From Aedes albopictus (lineage: Eukaryota > Arthropoda > Insecta > Diptera > Culicidae): a stretch of 64,000 bases of DNA. The notes below the pieces were generated by a model, which worked only from the letters and a program-made list of their open reading frames with translations, made no database searches and was not told the DNA's origin. This document shows positions 10,653 through 21,639 of the stretch, piece after piece. Within the stretch, counting starts at the first letter, position 1. Each line of letters begins with the position of its first letter. The position numbers and the translations under genes are program-made. The stretch covers positions 20,279,440 to 20,343,439 of the forward strand of contig NC_085138.1 in the NCBI RefSeq assembly GCF_035046485.1. The letters run 5' to 3'.

Positions 10653-11262
10653 GTAGGGAAGAGGAACCATCTCGGCAGGGCTCCTATTTTGGATACTTTT
10701 CTGCTATAACTCAGCCAATTTCGAACCAATTGACACAATTTTTGGAACGCGGCAAGGATGTTTTCGATCACCTTGCAATCATTTGACTCATTTGTCTATA
10801 ACTCAGTTAAGAAGCATAACATTGAAATGTAGTGTTCGGCAAACTTGTAGATTATTGTTTTTCTTACAATTATCACCAAGGACGCAATATTCTAACTCTA
10901 ATATTTACGGCGTAAAACTGTTAGTACCACCTACTCATACTAAACGATCGAATTTTTCGATCGTTTAGTATGAGTAGGTGGTACTAGCGCTTTCACAGCG
11001 TATACATAAGAGTTAGAATATGGCGTCCTTGGTGATAATTATAGGAAAAACACTAATCTACAAGTTTGCCGAACATCACATTTCAATGTTATGCTTCTGA
11101 ATTGAGTTATGGACAAATGAGTCAAACGGTTGTCAAGTGATCGAAAACATCATTGGCGGTGTGAGATACTTATAGTTTCTAGCCGTGTACAAAATTTCAA
11201 ATCAATTGATTTGGAATTGACTGATTTATAGCGACAAATGCCGAAAATACCGGCCACTGTCC
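10653..11262. mobile_element. fold-back MITE of the ATAACTCAG family
   Basis: Two arms of about 260 bp converge on a centre at about 10950 (GATCGAATTTTTCGATC). The shared inner blocks include GTTTAGTATGAGTAGGTGG, AGAATATxGCGTCCTTGG and CAAATGAGTCAAA. The outer left end, GTAGGGAAG...CATCTCGGCAGGG, and the CTATAACTCAG motif recur at 33.5-35.4 kb and 36.4 kb, defining a family. Confidence 0.8.
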
Positions 11263-13859
11263 AAGTGGCACGCTACACTATTTACAAAATCCCTGCCGGA
11301 CGTATGATACAGTCACCCCACAGTTATGAATAGGCTAAGGCATACTTCGCCATCTATTGATGTATAAAAAAATAATAAAACATGTCCTCATGTTATTGAT
11401 AGGCGAAACAGAAGCAAAATATTGTTAATTTTCAAGAAAAATTATAAAACCTGTTGATTATTGATCAAAAATATTTATAAAAAACAGATTATTTAACGTC
11501 GGTTGTCCCACAGTTATGGATCACCAGAATGCTCAGCCACAGTTATGGATCATTTTGGCTCATATTATGAATCAACGACAACTACTCATCACGAATAATG
11601 AAAAAATAATATGCAAAGTAATTTAAACAAAATCTTGGGCAGTTTGGGAGTTCGTTTACACATTACGTAACGCAAAAATTGTAATTTTACCTTCTCCATC
11701 CCACACGTAAACAAGTTTTGTGTGGAAGGTCCTTATCTCATGTAGGGATCGTAACACTTCAAGAGACTCCCTTCCCTCTCTGCATTACCAAATATGCAAA
11801 TGAACCCTAGACCATTTCTGGGGTTTTCTCAATATAAAAAAAAATATTTTTACTATTTGGGGCCTTACATAAATTATGTAAGGAAAAATGGATTAGGGGA
11901 ATCTTAAAAATTGCACGCTCCATACGCAAAAATGTAATTCGTATGAAAAAAAACATGATGCAAGGAAAGGAATGGTGGCTTTAAAATGACAAAAAAGACC
12001 ATAATCTATGAATAGCCCCTTACTCAGTGTTTGAACGTTTATGCACTTTATTTGCTTTATATTTCTCTCATGTTACAGGAATCTACTGCTTGTGGTTACG
12101 AAAAGTAGACCTGATTACATCAGTACAAATTCATTTCATAGTAACATATTAAAATCAATAAAAAAAAACAATCAAGGCACACTTCGCATGAAGCAGTTCA
12201 ATACCATTGCATACAGTATAAAAATGATCATTTCTTCTGTCTACTTCTTTCCCAGCATCTTTCGAGAAGAACCACCAGATTTGGCGGTACGGTTGATCTT
12301 CTTCTTATCGGTCAGCCTTACAGTTGCTTGCTTCTGCAGTTTTCGATCCGTTAGTCGACGATCTTTTTCCACTTTGGGGATCTTTGCTTCCTCTATCTCT
12401 TTCTTCCGCTTCTCCTTATCTGCCTGCGCCTGCAGTTTTTGTTCGTTGGCCAGGCGACGCTTTTCCTTTCGTGCTATCTTTGCTTTCTCTTTCTCTCTTT
12501 TGGCGTTATCCTTTTTGTCATGCCATTCGAGCCATTTGCTGCTTGTAGCCACCGAAGGAATGTGCTCAACCTTTCTCTTTGGCACAGCTCCCGACATACT
12601 GTTTACATTAGGCCAAATCAGTACACCGTCAAATGGATCATCTTCGTTGTGTAACTGTGCATCATCTTCGCGGGTTGCGGGGGCGCAGAGTGGGCCATCA
12701 CCATCATCATCTGCATATTCCTGTACCACATCACGACAAGGACTTTGTGTTGTAATCGATGCATCTGTGAAGCGAAATGATAACAAACCAAAACGTTAAA
12801 TAAAAAGTTGAAAACTAACCTTCAACTACAATGGCACATCCGGAAGACAGCGGCACGGGCTCAGTCGGTTCAGCCAAAGTAAAGTTGTAGGTGACGATGT
12901 TATGTTGACGGCTGCTGTTATGGTGACGGCTGCTGAACATAAGTCCTTCCGATTTGTCCTTGATGGATTTCCAGAAATTGAACAATGCAAGGTCCTCATA
13001 TGCACCATACCAAAAATCCTTGTCGCGATTTTCAGTGAACTGCAGAAGCTGATGTTGTTCCAGGCCCATTTCGACGTATTGGAGTTGCAGTGCATAGTCC
13101 ACTTCTGTTGGTTCAGCAGTAGATGTATCAGCGTCACTGCTTAGTGTTGACTTGTCAGCATTAGTTGGCAGGTTACTGAAATCTATTGCTTCCACGTTCC
13201 ACGGGTAGATACCACAAAGTTGGAAAGCTTTCTTCAAGCACTCCTTAGCATTCGTAAAATTTTGGAGTGCTGTTTGTAGCAGAGTACCAAAGTTTGTCTT
13301 GTTAACGCGTGCATTACTGTTAGCCAACGCCCGCTGCCTGAGAAGCTTGCTCCAAATTTGTTTGAACGGACCAAAAAAGTTTCTATCCAATGGTTGCAGA
13401 ATTCGTGTCGCATTCGGGTAAAAGGAGATGAGTATTACTCCTTTTTGAATGCAGAATTCAACCAACTCAATGCTCACATGGCTCTTATGTCCGTCGATGA
13501 AAATCAGAACCGGAAATTCTGTTCCCCGCTGTTTCAGCCAGTTGTACAAATCATTCGCGATGTACTCGAAGAAAGATTTTGCAGTTTGCAGGCCTGGTAG
13601 CGAGTCACTTTTTAGTGACTTGGTCACTATTTTCGGCTCAGTCACTAAAAAGTCACTATTTTCAAGATGTTTCAACTAAAGTCACTTTTTCTGTTGAAAA
13701 GTCACTATTTTCAACTATTTTTAAAGTTTTGTGTAAATGATAATTTAGTCAGCGAGAAAAATAAGATGGAGTGATAAAAAGTGCAAATCAAGATTTGTGT
13801 GACTGGAGACAATAACATGTTTAGTAGGTGTGTTAGCAAATGAATCAATCGCCTATGTA

Positions 13860-14117
13860 CAGTAGACGTTCGATAACTGCAACATGTTTACGTTTCACTT
13901 AGCGAACAAAATTCGATAACTGCAACGTCAGATAGGCGTCAACAACCCATCAATTGACGTTAAATGAACAAAAAAATCATTCGATTGTTCATTTGGGCTA
14001 ACCTGCTGCACCGTTTTGACGGATAGCGGTGCGATAACTGCAAATTTGTTGCACTTACCGGACTTGCAGTTAAAAAACATTGCAGTTAAGCCGTTTGCAT
14101 CGACCGAACGTCTACTG
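13860..14117. mobile_element. 258-bp Tc1/mariner-type MITE
   Basis: Ends CAGTAGACGTTCGATAACTG and GACCGAACGTCTACTG are inverted and bounded by TA on both sides. Internal GATAACTGCAA motifs repeat. It is nested in the hAT-like element. Confidence 0.85.
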
Positions 14118-14439
14118 TAGTGTGGACTGATTTTGATTCGTAGTATTTTTAAGTTAAGTTAGGCATCTTTATCAAGAAGATTTGCAGTCCGAAACTATTC
14201 ATTGAAAGTGTTGTTTTTTAACACAAGATTCATGCAACTATACTAGAAAGCATTGTTTCCCATTGATGTTTCTGGTCATTCTACAGTAAATTGATAAAGG
14301 TTTTTGAACTATTACCGAAACAAATATTGGTGAAAAATCTGTATAAATTTGTCCATCCTTGGCACAACTTAGCATCTTCGGAAATAAAAAATAGAGGATT
14401 ATTATTAAGTAAAATAGGAGCCCGTGAAGCTGCCGGCTT

Positions 14440-14660
14440 AGAATAGCACTACGGACCACCTGTTCCGGGGGTAAAAGTCCACCAAACAGGTAACCCCAAT
14501 CCAAGGTGTCAGGCGACCTGTGCTGAGGGATGAATGGTTGAGGGGGTTTAAAAGATGCTCGATCTTTAACGGAGCCCGTAGCGTGGGTAGATCGCCTTTT
14601 TGGGTTGCGTTGCGGTGATAGATCTACCAAACCGAAATCTAGTGTCGTCCTATTTTTCAA
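14440..14660 (+). repeat. LOA-like 5' UTR fragment
   Basis: GGACCACCTGTTCCGGGGGT, a following CCACCAAACAGGTAACCCC and AACGGAGCCCGT parallel the start of the full-length LOA copy at 28276 (GGACCGCCTGTTCCGG, CCACCAACAGGTGACCCC, AACGGAGCCTGCG). They differ enough to be a related family. No ORF follows in register. Confidence 0.6.
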
Positions 14661-15504
14661 TTTTGGAATATGTGTTCTTGTAATTCAAGGAGTTATAGCA
14701 TTTAGTTCTACTACTGGTGTTTTGGTGACTTCCAGTTTTTGAATAAAACTGAGTTTACCAACTTTACTTTGCATATAGTTAAAAACCTCACCATCTGAGG
14801 CTAAACTCAATACAAAGGAAATCAAATTGGGTTAGGGATCCATGTATGTACTAACTCTTCGAAGACTGGAAAGTGCTAGTACGCAAGGAACATACAAGAA
14901 TCCTTATTACTGAACACATGTTCCATTATTGGAATGGTATTGCTGCTAATGTTAAAACCCGGGTCCTAAACTTCCTACTGGGGAGAATTTAGCAGTAAAA
15001 CAAGGGTGATGCTAGGTTTCCGATGCATGGCCAATATCAGTACTCTTGTTTTGTTTTCCAAGAAAACAAAACAAAAACTGTATCAAAATCGATACTTTAT
15101 TGCCCCTCAATGGCAATTGAGTAATGCGACATGCACTACACTAAGGATACGGGTAATGTCACAATAGATCTAAAAACTGGTCGCAGTGACAAACCCGAAC
15201 AGGAATAATAAATAAAAAAGTAAAATAGGAATTTGAGGAAATATTTGGCTCAACGTTACAATTGTCGATGCAGGCCTCGAAATTTGCTCCTGTATGGAGG
15301 CATGGCCATTTCTGCATAAATTTATGCAGGATTTTGGTGAAAATCACTAAATATTACTTGTGAAATTTTATCTTTAGCAAAAGCTTTTGTCTGAATTTCT
15401 GTAGGTATGATATTCTAGTTCAATGCCTGGAAAAAATCCTGATAAAATTCTATGACAAATGTTTGGAAGAGATATCTTTGAAATGATATCTTCCAGTAAT
15501 TTTC

Positions 15505-17094
15505 GTAGGCGCGGGAGCCCACGGCAACGGAGGAAACGACGACGCCAGTGCAGCGGAGGACGGGAACGAACCAACTCCCACGCTGAGGGAAGTTAAGGAT
15601 GCCATTCACCAGCTCAAAACCAACAAAGCAGCTGGTAAGGATGGTATCACAGCTGAACTCATCAAGATGGGCCCAGAAAAGTTGGCCACCTGCTTGCATC
15701 GGCTGATAGTCAGGATCTGGGAAACCGAACAGCTACCGGAGGAGTGGAAGGAAGGGGTAATCTGCCCCATTCACAAGAAAGGCGACCATTTGGAATGTGA
15801 GAACTTCAGGGCGATCACTATTTTGAATGCTGCCTACAAAGTGCTATCCCAGATCATCTTCCGTCGCCTGTCACCTAAAACAAATGAGTTCGTGGGAAGT
15901 TATCAAGCCGGCTTCATCGACGGCCGGTCGACAACGGATCAGATCTTTACCGTACGGCAAATCCTCCAGAAATGCCGTGAATACCAGGTCCCAACGCATC
16001 ACCTGTTCATCGACTTCAAAGCGGCATACGACAGTATCGACCGCGCAGAGCTATGGAGAATCATGGACGAAAACGGCTTTCCTGGGAAGCTGACTAGACT
16101 GATTAAAGCAACGATGGACGGTGTGCAAAACTGCGTAAGGGTTTCGGGTGAACTATCCAGTTCATTTGAATCTCGCCGGGGACTGAGACAAGGTGATGGA
16201 CTCTCATGCCTACTCTTCAACATCGCTCTGGAAGGTGTGATGCGACGAGCCGGGCTCAACAGCCGAGGAACGATTTTCACAAAATCCGGACAATTTGTGT
16301 GCTTTGCGGACGACATGGACATTATTGCAAGAACATTTGGAACGGTGGCAGAGCTGTACACCCGCCTGAAACGCGAAGCAGCAAAGGTCGGACTGGTGGT
16401 GAATGCCTCAAAAACAAAGTACATGCTGGTAGGCGGAACCGAAAACGACCGGATCCGTCTGGGTAGTAATGTTACGATAGACGGGGATACTTTCGAGGTG
16501 GTGGAGGAATTCGTCTACCTCGGATCCTTACTGACGGCTGACAACAACGTGAGCCGTGAAATTCGGAGGCGCATCATCAGCGGAAGTCGGGCCTACTACG
16601 GGCTCCAGAAGAAACTGCGGTCGAAAAAGATTCACCCACGCACCAAATGCACCATGTACAAAACGCTAATAAGACCGGTAATCCTCTACGGGCACGAGAC
16701 ATGGACCATGCTCGAGGAGGACCTGCAAGCACTCGGAGTTTTCGAGCGACGCGTGCTAAGGACGATCTTCGGCGGTGTGCAGGAGAACGGTGTGTGGCGG
16801 AGAAGAATGAACCACGAGCTCGCTGCACTTTACGGCGAACCCAGCATCCAGAAGGTGGCCAAAGCCGGAAGGATACGGTGGGCAGGGCATGTTGCAAGAA
16901 TGCCGGACAACAACCCTGCAAAGCTGGTGTTTGCAACTGATCCGGTTGGCACAAGAAGGCGTGGAGCGCAGAGAGCACGATGGGCGGACCAGGTGGAACG
17001 TGACTTGGCGAGCATTGGGCGCGACCGAGGATGGAGAGCGGCAGCCACGAACCGTGTATTATGGAGAAATATTGTTGATTCAGTTTTATCATGA
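15505..17094 (+). CDS. RTE/JAM1-like reverse transcriptase (partial, lacks endonuclease)
   Basis: The frame is open from the truncation point to a stop at 17094; the methionine at 15667 is internal and not a real start. Reading order: linker with TLREVKDAIHQLKTNKAAGKD, RT fingers (CPIHKKGDHLECENFRAIT), LFIDFKAAYDSIDR (catalytic Asp), LRQGDGLSCLLFNIALEG, the YADD-box variant FADDMDI, then the thumb and a C-terminal RWAGHVARM...GTRRRGAQRARW motif. The whole RT domain is uninterrupted, so the copy is young, but without the APE endonuclease it cannot move alone. Named RTE/JAM1-like from motif pattern; the clade needs a phylogeny. Confidence 0.85.
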   Translation, partial: VGAGAHGNGGNDDASAAEDGNEPTPTLREVKDAIHQLKTNKAAGKDGITAELIKMGPEKLATCLHRLIVRIWETEQLPEEWKEGVICPIHKKGDHLECENFRAITILNAAYKVLSQIIFRRLSPKTNEFVGSYQAGFIDGRSTTDQIFTVRQILQKCREYQVPTHHLFIDFKAAYDSIDRAELWRIMDENGFPGKLTRLIKATMDGVQNCVRVSGELSSSFESRRGLRQGDGLSCLLFNIALEGVMRRAGLNSRGTIFTKSGQFVCFADDMDIIARTFGTVAELYTRLKREAAKVGLVVNASKTKYMLVGGTENDRIRLGSNVTIDGDTFEVVEEFVYLGSLLTADNNVSREIRRRIISGSRAYYGLQKKLRSKKIHPRTKCTMYKTLIRPVILYGHETWTMLEEDLQALGVFERRVLRTIFGGVQENGVWRRRMNHELAALYGEPSIQKVAKAGRIRWAGHVARMPDNNPAKLVFATDPVGTRRRGAQRARWADQVERDLASIGRDRGWRAAATNRVLWRNIVDSVLS

Positions 17095-17124
17095 ATTTGA
17101 TGTAATACTAAATAAATGAATGAA
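15505..17124 (+). mobile_element. 5'-truncated RTE-clade retrotransposon
   Basis: The insertion is bounded by an 8-bp direct repeat TAATTTTC (15497-15504 and 17125-17132). It begins inside the polyprotein just upstream of the RT and ends in an AATAAATGAATGAA tail, both typical of target-primed insertion with 5' truncation. It lies inside the hAT-like element, making it the youngest of three nested layers here. Confidence 0.85.
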
Positions 17125-17132
17125 TAATTTTC

Positions 17133-17960
17133 AAAAATTGTGCACAGTTTTTTTTTCGGGAACATCCCCAAATACTGTTTTGACTATTTTGTTTTCAACT
17201 TTGTTTGATTTGCTCCAGTCACTAACGTCTCTGTAAACTAAGTTACTTTCTTTGGAACTCAACGGAGAATCCTCTCAAAAATAAATGAGAAATTGCACCT
17301 TGAACTATTTTTAGAATTTCTTAAGAAAAAAAACTCTTCAAATATGTGAATTTTCGATAAGTTGACCATTTTGTTGAAATTTTCATTAAATTTTCGTCAT
17401 TTTGGTCAATCTCTCAGAAATATTTGAAATATATACGTTAACAAATACTACAGAAATTCTATTCTATTAATCAATTTCTGTTTAAATTTCACCTTCCTAT
17501 AATTCTAAGGCGATCATTGCAAATAATTTCAAAGAAATGTGAGGAATTCTTGCATAAATTTGCCCACACGTTGTCTATGCGTTTAAGACCCAAAGGAAAT
17601 AACTGCAATAATTTTCGTGTAAATCTATTCAGAAATTTGTTCAATAAACCTCTGAGTATTTGATCTCAAATTCTTCAAGATATTAACAGCTTTAACTAAA
17701 AATACCAGGACCTTGCACCAATATTGCCCCATTGAAGTTCTACTGGAAACGACTAAAGAGAAGCTGTAGGTGCCAACAATTGCTTTCGTTCATTGACTTA
17801 ATATCCATCTAGTTCTGCACAATATCTGCTAAGAATTGTATACACATGTTTTCTTTATATAATTTTTGGTGGAGATTGTTTTCCTGGAAATATTTATTAC
17901 GCACTACCCCAAGGTTTTCCGAATCAAGTTCGGCTTACAACTTTTGGCCGCTTACCATAT
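17133..17960. other. A/T-rich interior of the hAT-like element, no gene seen
   Basis: Continues the hAT-like element after the RTE insertion. It is AT-rich with TTTCAGAAAT-like words, and no ORF or fold stands out before the AGTCAC-rich right subterminal region. Confidence 0.5.
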
Positions 17961-19480
17961 TTTTTTTTACCAAAAGTCACTATTTAGTCACTTTTTTGCC
18001 ATTTGTAAGTCACTATTTGGTCACTATTTTCGTCAACTTGGTCACTAAAATAACTATTTCAACCATCAGTCTTTGCTACCAGCCCTGAGTTTGCCACCCC
18101 TCATCGGTCACTCCTACCGACCAACCTTTTGGTACATTTTCAACCATCTCTTTGCTTATACGCTTTCCCGGATAAAGGATCATAGGAGGTGTCAAATCCC
18201 CAGCAGCAGTACATCCGAACAAAGCAGTGTAACTCTCTTTGTCCGAATTGTTGGTCACTATGTAAGAGTTTTCCTGGTCCGAACACAATGCTTTGTAACG
18301 CTTTGGAACAAGTTGGAATCCAGATTCATCGAAGTTCATAATTCGGTCTGGATTGTTGAAAACATCCATATCAAAGCCATCCTTTCGCAGCAGCTCTTCC
18401 ACCTCCTGGAACCAATTGCGCAACTGAGCCTCGGTAACTTTTGCTCCTGCCTTTGAGAGATTGTTTACCAACTTTTTCTTGATATCCGGATGACGCCACA
18501 AAAATCGCTGGCTCCAGTTTTTGCCTACATTATTTGTCATCATTAAACCAATCAGTCAAAATGTAAATCAAACTAAATGTAAATAATCTTACTTGGGAAA
18601 GACTCAGGGATATCCCGTTGTTTCCTGATTTTATCCGCGTAATCCTTGACCGTATGCCTCAGATCAACTTCACAAACAGGAAAACCAGCTCTCGCCATGT
18701 AAAACACCCACTTTTTAATCCGATTCTCTTCCTCCGGTAGAAGAATTGGATCTGGCCCAGGTTTAGCTTTCCTTTTCTCATTTTTCACTCGCCGGAAAAG
18801 CGTTGTGAAAGGAATCTTGAACTCTTTGGATGTACCTCGGATGTTTTTCGTCCTCCTAGCTTCGACGACGGCGTCTTCGAGAGTTTGTGCGTCGTACTGC
18901 TTCCGGATTTTGACGACGCGATCCATTTTTCTGGAGAAAGGTATAAAATGTAGATCAACTTGCCATTCATTCATGGCTTGATTCATAATTGTGGACAATG
19001 GCATTTTCACCCACAAATATGAATCAACTCTAGACCTCTTGAAAATATAGTGTTTTTCTTGAGACATCACTAATATCGCACTGTTTCAAGATAAATAATA
19101 CCTTCACTTGATGAAATGATCAGCAGTTGGGGATATTTCCTTGTTAAATCGACGGAAAACACCTTATGACCGCGAGCACTCCCCCTACGTGCGATCACAA
19201 AAAGTAAACAAAACAAGTAGCTCTTAGGGCCGTGCCGCAACTTTGACGTTTTTTTGCAGCATAAATTGCATTTAACATGCGCAGTGATGGTTATGTTGAT
19301 GCACTGATAACCGTTCTACACGGGAAAAATAAATTTGATGAAATTTATAATTTAATTGTACTACAGTAGCAATTTAAAGTGATTGTTGATCCATATCTGT
19401 GGGCTATCCATAACTGTGGGATTACTGTAAATCTGAAAAAAAAAATCCTAAATTGTGCAAACTCCTATTGCTTCTTACAG

Positions 19481-20873
19481 CAAAACCAATATCCAACGCT
19501 ATTGACTAATATGGATAAATCGGCCACCCTCAACTTTTGCTCCAGCCGAGTCCTATCATGCACCTCAGACACTGGACCCAAACTGCACATCACATCCGTT
19601 GATCCAGAAAACAATCTCCTGGCCAAAGCCTTCACGGAAGCTCCCAACTACTTGGGTCCGGAACACGACTTTAACGTAGCCCGGTACACCATCCGGAACG
19701 GCATCCGTTGGAGTAGCTACCACGCCTTTCTACGACCAGCATTCAACCGACCGAACTTACATCTGCTGACTCACTCAATGGTAGAGAAGATCCTTTTTGA
19801 TGCACAAAAGAGAGTCTCCGCGATTGTCGTCAAAACCCCCGGTAGTAACGACTCCGTTGAAATCAAATCCACCAGAGAAGTGATACTCTGCGCCGGTGCT
19901 TTCCAAACTCCTCAAATCTTGAAGCTATCGGGAATCGGTCCGGCCACGGAACTCAAGCGGCACGGCATTCCCATCGTTCACGACTCACCGAACGTCGGCC
20001 AGAACTACTTCGACCACCTGAACCTTCCTCTGTTCGTCTCGATCAATGCCACGGCCAGTGTCACCGTGAACAAAATCCTAAATCCCCGTACCATCGCAGA
20101 CTACCTAAGCAAGGGCACCGGAGTTCTCGCCACAACCGCCGTGGCCGGAATCGGAAGTCTCCGTGGTGGCAAGTTTGGGATCATCTTGTTCGGCATGGGA
20201 AGCGTCGACGAACAGGCGCTGCGGCATGTGTCCAACCTGCAACGGGATACGTTCCGGGCGTTCTTCCCGCTGCATCACAACACCAGCCAGGAAGGGTTCC
20301 TGTTTCTGAACACGTGCCACCAACCGAAGAGCCGAGGGGCGGTGTTTTTGAAGGACCGAAGGGTCGAGTCTCCACCGTTTATTAACCCGAACTACCTGAA
20401 GGATCGCTACGACGTGGGGTGCATGAGTGATGCCATCCGATTGGCCGCGAAAACTGTGGACAGCGAGCCGTTCCGACGTTTGGGCGCCATACTGCACTGG
20501 CCACGGGTGAAACGGTGTGCCAACTTTGGCCCGTTCGAGGAGGATTTTCTAACCAATCGACCGAGTGATCGATACTTGGAGTGTATTCTGAGGGTGGCGG
20601 CCTTGACCGGACACCATCCGGGCGGAACGGCCGCTATGGGACTTCACTCGGAAGCGGTGGTGGATAACAATTTAAGGTGAGGTTTGCGTTTGTCTGGATG
20701 GGGAAGTTATGGTTTGATTATCTGTTATTTTTAGGGTTAACGGAGTAACTGGATTGCGGGTGGTCGACGCCAGTGTGTTTCCAGCACCCGTTTCAGGGAC
20801 CCCAAATTCGGTGGTGATTTCCGTTGCCGAAAAAGCCGCTGACATTGTTATGAAAGACTTTTCGGAAAATTGA
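19481..20873 (+). CDS. GMC oxidoreductase, C-terminal two exons (N-terminus not in window)
   Basis: GMC-family flavoenzymes (glucose dehydrogenase, ecdysone oxidase and relatives) oxidise alcohols using FAD. Visible here are the middle and C-terminal parts: [35 protein letters not shown] (the second GMC signature), and the C-terminal [10 protein letters not shown] and [17 protein letters not shown], which carry the active-site His and Asn positions. Exon A is placed at 19481-20676 using the acceptor CTTCTTACAG; a 58-nt GT-AG intron (20677-20734) follows; exon B runs 20735-20873 to TGA. The exact acceptor of exon A is uncertain, because the first about 30 codons do not look GMC-like. The N-terminal FAD-binding GxGxxG exon is not in the window. 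The Tigger element ends 53 bp upstream, so the intron was expanded or the gene was cut. Confidence 0.8.
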
Positions 20874-21039
20874 GTGTCACCTGTTTAAGGTAAGTTTTTT
20901 TTGTAATCTATTGTTATTAATATCATACGTTTTAGACAAAAAAGCAGTGTAGCACTCATTTCAGAGAAATTCCTTTTGTTTGCATCATCCCATTAATTGT
21001 AAATCAGCGGAAGTAGAGTTTCGATGAGTCTTGGGTGAT

Positions 21040-21300
21040 GTTCGTCCAGTTTTCCTGAAAGTTTAGGGTTCCCTGCAAGGTTCCCATGTTTTCTCCTGCC
21101 GCTTGCCACCAGTGTGTTGTTTGCGCTATTCTTTCTTCTGACATTCGCACTATTCGTCCAGCCCACTAAAGTCTACTGTATGTTATCCGTTTCAAAATTA
21201 TTCGCTTCAGCGCATACTTGATACAGCTCGTGGTTCGTGCGTCTGCGCCACACACCATACCCTAGTTTCACACCGAGGAAACTCAACTCTGGAAGCTTTT
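21040..21300 (-). pseudogene. antisense RTE-like 3' fragment
   Basis: On the minus strand the reading GVWRRRTNHELYQV...TLVGWTNSANVRRK resembles the WRRRMNHEL...RWAGHVARM tail of the RTE copies at 16.8 and 41.6 kb, with stops. It is a different, older family from the fragment just downstream. Confidence 0.6.
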
Positions 21301-21639
21301 GAATGCAAAGGTCACCGAATAAGTTACGGAACCTAAGCTAGTTACGCAGGCCTTTTTCGCAGGCGCAATGTCACAATGACCAATTCTTCAAAAACTTGAA
21401 ACACGTCCCCTTTAAGCACAACTTCAGCACTAACTATACTGGACCTGCTTCTGCAATCATGTACCTATTTTCTTTCGGTCGAGTAAGCCTATCCTCGCTG
21501 TATTCATCTACAGAAGAGCAAAAGCTTCTGGAATGCAAAGTTCTATGAAACATGAGCTCTGATTGAAGAGTATACTGCGCCCGTGTGATCTCTAGCCTAG
21601 TGAGTCTCTAGCATGAAACATTTTTTTTTCTTTTCTTGT

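Larger units (their letters stand above)
13589..18087. mobile_element. hAT-like non-autonomous element inserted in the Tigger transposase
   Basis: Ends CAGGCCTGGTAGC and GCTACCAGCCCTG are inverted copies, and the flanking target AGTTTG is duplicated (13583-13588 and 18088-18093). Removing the element and one copy of the duplication restores the transposase frame. Both subterminal regions are rich in AGTCACTATTTT/TAGTGAC motifs (13605-13710 and 17975-18060), as in non-autonomous hAT elements. No hAT transposase is present. The duplication reads as 6 bp, shorter than the usual 8 for hAT, so the superfamily is tentative. Confidence 0.8.
12241..18926 (-). pseudogene. Tigger/pogo transposase, four exons, disrupted by insertion
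   Basis: The transposase would cut and paste the Tigger-type element. Start chosen at 18926 (MDRVVKIRKQYDAQ), where homology-like sequence begins. Exon 1 (18926-18593) holds a Psq-type helix-turn-helix and the start of the CENP-B-type DNA-binding domain. Intron 18592-18525 is 68 nt, GT-AG. Exon 2 (18524 to about 18088) carries the first catalytic Asp (FDESGFQL). The hAT-like insertion then breaks the frame between GWQ and TAKSFF. Exon 3 (13588-12820) has the second Asp (FIDGHKSHVS) and the third (QPLDRNFFGPFK), giving DDD. Intron 12819-12765 is 55 nt. Exon 4 (12764-12241) is an acidic then Lys/Glu-rich coiled-coil-like tail. Apart from the insertion, no stop was seen. Confidence 0.85.
11310..19427 (-). 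mobile_element. Tigger/pogo-type DNA transposon (8.1 kb with nested insertions)
   Basis: Inverted ends CAGTCACCCCACAGTTATG (11310) and CATAACTGTGGGATTACTG (to 19427) are each flanked by TA, the target duplication of the Tc1/mariner/pogo superfamily. The motif CCACAGTTATGGAT is repeated inside the left end (about 11511 and 11539) and a variant inside the right end (ATCCATATCTGTGGG), which look like subterminal transposase sites. The minus-strand transposase gene lies at 12241-18926. A 4.5-kb hAT-like element at 13589-18087 splits it, so the original element was about 3.6 kb. It sits immediately upstream of an exon of a GMC-oxidoreductase gene, probably in an intron. Confidence 0.88.

Noticed and set aside
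12041..12799. 252-codon plus-strand frame
   Set aside because: It is the antisense of the last transposase exon, whose minus-strand frame has splice sites and family features; the plus-strand protein is Ser/Phe-rich shadow sequence.
15667..17094. RTE reverse transcriptase as a host gene or complete element
   Set aside because: It is bounded by an 8-bp duplication, 5'-truncated and lacks the endonuclease; the listed methionine is internal.
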